Assembly (NCBI GenBank): GCA_945873675.1
Contig: CAMCEP010000039.1
Location: forward strand, 1-14,880
Length of the DNA: 14,880 bases
Origin: Asaia bogorensis
Lineage (GTDB): Bacteria > Pseudomonadota > Alphaproteobacteria > Acetobacterales > Acetobacteraceae
Direction: 5' to 3'
The notes under the pieces are model-generated. The model worked only from the letters and a program-made list of their open reading frames with translations. It was not told the DNA's origin and ran no database searches. Shown here piece by piece: positions 13,830-14,880 of this stretch. Both the position numbers and the translations under genes were made by a program. Position 1 is the stretch's first letter, and each line of letters opens with the position of its first letter.

Positions 13830-14486
13830 TCAAATACGACAATCGGTGATGCGCGCGGCACGCAGCCCGGCATCATCGGCCAGGCGCTTCAGCGCTGGAT
13901 CAGCTGGGTTCAACTGCAGCCCGCGTCGCGCTTCAGCCCGCGCATCCCGCACGGCGGCGCAGCGCGCAGCCTCAGGCCCCGCAGAAGGCCGCGCGGCGGA
14001 AAGCAGAGCGCGGCCGCGCAGCAAGGCGCCTTCAGCGTCACTGAGCGGCGCCGCTTCAAGCACCAATTCTCGCGCAGCCGGGGCGGCCATGGCGGGGGGT
14101 AGGTTTTCAATGGCGCAAAGCCGCGCTTGCGTACGCAGCTTTCGTGCAGACAGCAGTACTTCGCCCGCAGCCTGTTCCGCCGCCTGGGCAGCGCCGGCGG
14201 CGCAGGCCAGCAAGCCCGCTTCGCGTGCGCTGGCGCCAGGGCAGGCGGCATCTGGGCCGCGATCCGCAAAGGCCACCGCAAGGCAGGCTTCGGCGCGTAT
14301 CAGATGCAGGCGCTGGCAGGGCTCACCCCGTCCGAGCGCGCAATCAGGCACCACCGGTTCATCGGCAATGGCCGCCATGGCCCCCGCCGCGCGCTGCTTC
14401 TGCCAGCGTTCAAGCTGCGCCACCGGCGCATCAAGGACGCTACAGGCCGCAAGCGCGAAAAACATCATGGCGATCAGGCGGATCAT
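13830..14486 (-). CDS. Cysteine-rich predicted lipoprotein, possibly TPR-like
   Basis: Predicted lipoprotein of 218 residues. The signal MIRLIAMMFFALAAC ends in a good lipobox LAAC, with Cys15 as the lipidated residue and Ser at +2, which favours the outer membrane by the E. coli rule. The mature part is helical and Ala/Arg-rich, with repeats recalling TPR helices: a pair around 55-75 and ARRGLQLNPADPALKRLADD (186-205), a clear TPR-like turn. Eight further cysteines (49, 57, 68, 82, 95, 124, 176 and 216) could form disulfides in the periplasm. I do not recognise the family. GGAGGTGA (14498-14491) is four bases upstream, and the ATG overlaps the stop of the preceding gene as ATGA, so the two are probably translationally coupled. 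It may anchor or regulate the hydrolase encoded next, but that is only a guess from context. Confidence 0.75.
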   Translation of the reverse strand: MIRLIAMMFFALAACSVLDAPVAQLERWQKQRAAGAMAAIADEPVVPDCALGRGEPCQRLHLIRAEACLAVAFADRGPDAACPGASAREAGLLACAAGAAQAAEQAAGEVLLSARKLRTQARLCAIENLPPAMAAPAARELVLEAAPLSDAEGALLRGRALLSAARPSAGPEAARCAAVRDARAEARRGLQLNPADPALKRLADDAGLRAARITDCRI

Positions 14487-14880
14487 GGCGTCACCTCCGC
14501 CATCAGCTTTACCGGGTCAAGCTTTCTATCCCGCAAATGCCCCGTGAGCATGACCAGCGCTTCAAAGGCAGCGCGGGCTTCGGGCTGGTCCTGGCCGGCC
14601 TTGCCGACTTCATCGATCAGGCTGTTTACCTGTTCCACGCTAGGCAAGGTGCCTGTGGGCAGCGCAAGCGGCGCGAGTGCGGCGGCGATTTTTGCGGGCG
14701 TCGTATCGCGTGCCGAAAGAACAGCAAGCAAAGCGGCGCGGAATTCCTGAAGCCCCGCTTCAACTTCCGCCTGGCCGCCCGGGAAGCGCGCGGCATCGGC
14801 GCCATATTCGGCCCAAAGCCGCGCGGGCGCATCATCCTGGCTGACCTTGCTCAGCAGATCAGCAAAAAACCCAGGGCGCG
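14483..14880 (-). CDS. Unrecognised protein (N-terminus beyond the window)
   Basis: The minus-strand frame is open from the window edge to TGA at 14485-14483, giving the last 131 residues. It begins RPGFFADLLSKVSQDD, continues with RLWAEYGADAARFPGG and a helical, Ala-rich body, and ends KLMAEVTP. No membrane segment or catalytic motif is visible, and the sequence is rather acidic and helical. I cannot assign a family. That it is real is supported by the open frame to the edge, balanced composition, and the ATGA overlap with the lipoprotein gene, whose ribosome site lies inside its last codons. An internal TTG at 14731 could be read as a start, but the open frame continues upstream without interruption. 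Confidence 0.65.
   Translation of the reverse strand, partial: RPGFFADLLSKVSQDDAPARLWAEYGADAARFPGGQAEVEAGLQEFRAALLAVLSARDTTPAKIAAALAPLALPTGTLPSVEQVNSLIDEVGKAGQDQPEARAAFEALVMLTGHLRDRKLDPVKLMAEVTP

Noticed and set aside
12811..14486. Phage lysis cassette (endolysin plus spanin)
   Set aside because: No holin, no spanin-like pair and no phage structural gene are visible; only the hydrolase's lack of a signal peptide points that way.
13192..14547. 451-codon plus-strand frame opposite the right-end cluster
   Set aside because: Antisense to three genes with good ribosome sites; composition is Ala/Arg/Ser-rich noise.
1..14880. CRISPR arrays, insertion sequences, tRNA or rRNA genes
   Set aside because: I found no regular direct repeats with spacers, no transposase-like protein, no terminal inverted repeats and no RNA-gene signatures.

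Overview
This window looks like a chromosomal segment of a GC-rich alphaproteobacterium, plausibly of the Acetobacteraceae/Rhodospirillales type. The reasons are high GC at third codon positions, an sdhC-sdhD-sdhA-sdhB operon in the usual alphaproteobacterial order, a subclass I type ferredoxin-NADP reductase, and a two-hairpin extragenic palindrome of a kind I associate with that group. The lineage is an inference from gene content and style; no rRNA or tRNA gene is present to settle it.

Layout, left to right. On the minus strand, a GNAT acetyltransferase (1056-1784) precedes an amidase that runs off the left edge (1-989). Divergent from them on the plus strand are a ferredoxin/flavodoxin-NADP reductase (1870-2676) and, 19 bp later, a 2-keto-4-pentenoate-hydratase-fold protein that seems to have lost its metal ligands (2696-3409). 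A spacer of about 350 bp follows (3410-3758), whose right part is strikingly AT-rich (about 28% GC by hand count over 3551-3760). Then come an exported lysozyme-like transglycosylase (3759-4556) and, convergent with it, an orphan peptide/solute-binding protein of the SBP_bac_5 family (4571-6151).

The centre is the succinate dehydrogenase operon, transcribed right to left (9797 down to 6276), with a plausible promoter at 9859-9887 and a strong intrinsic terminator at 6221-6257. It forms complex II: SdhC and SdhD anchor, SdhA flavoprotein and SdhB iron-sulfur subunit, all with intact cofactor ligands. Divergent from sdh on the plus strand are an MFS transporter (9984-11219), a REP-like palindromic element (11234-11285), a TRIC/UPF0126 membrane protein (11301-11945) and an EamA/DMT permease (11949-12821). 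The last two are 3 bp apart.

The right end is a tightly packed minus-strand cluster: an unrecognised protein entering from beyond the window (14483-14880), a cysteine-rich lipoprotein with possible TPR-like helices (13830-14486), and a PG-binding plus transglycosylase protein with no signal peptide (12811-13812). The first pair overlap by ATGA, the second is 17 bp apart, and the last gene's tail overlaps the convergent EamA gene by 11 bp. This cluster, the ligand-less hydratase next to the reductase, and the AT-rich spacer are the least ordinary parts. I see no CRISPR array, insertion sequence, phage integration site or defence system.
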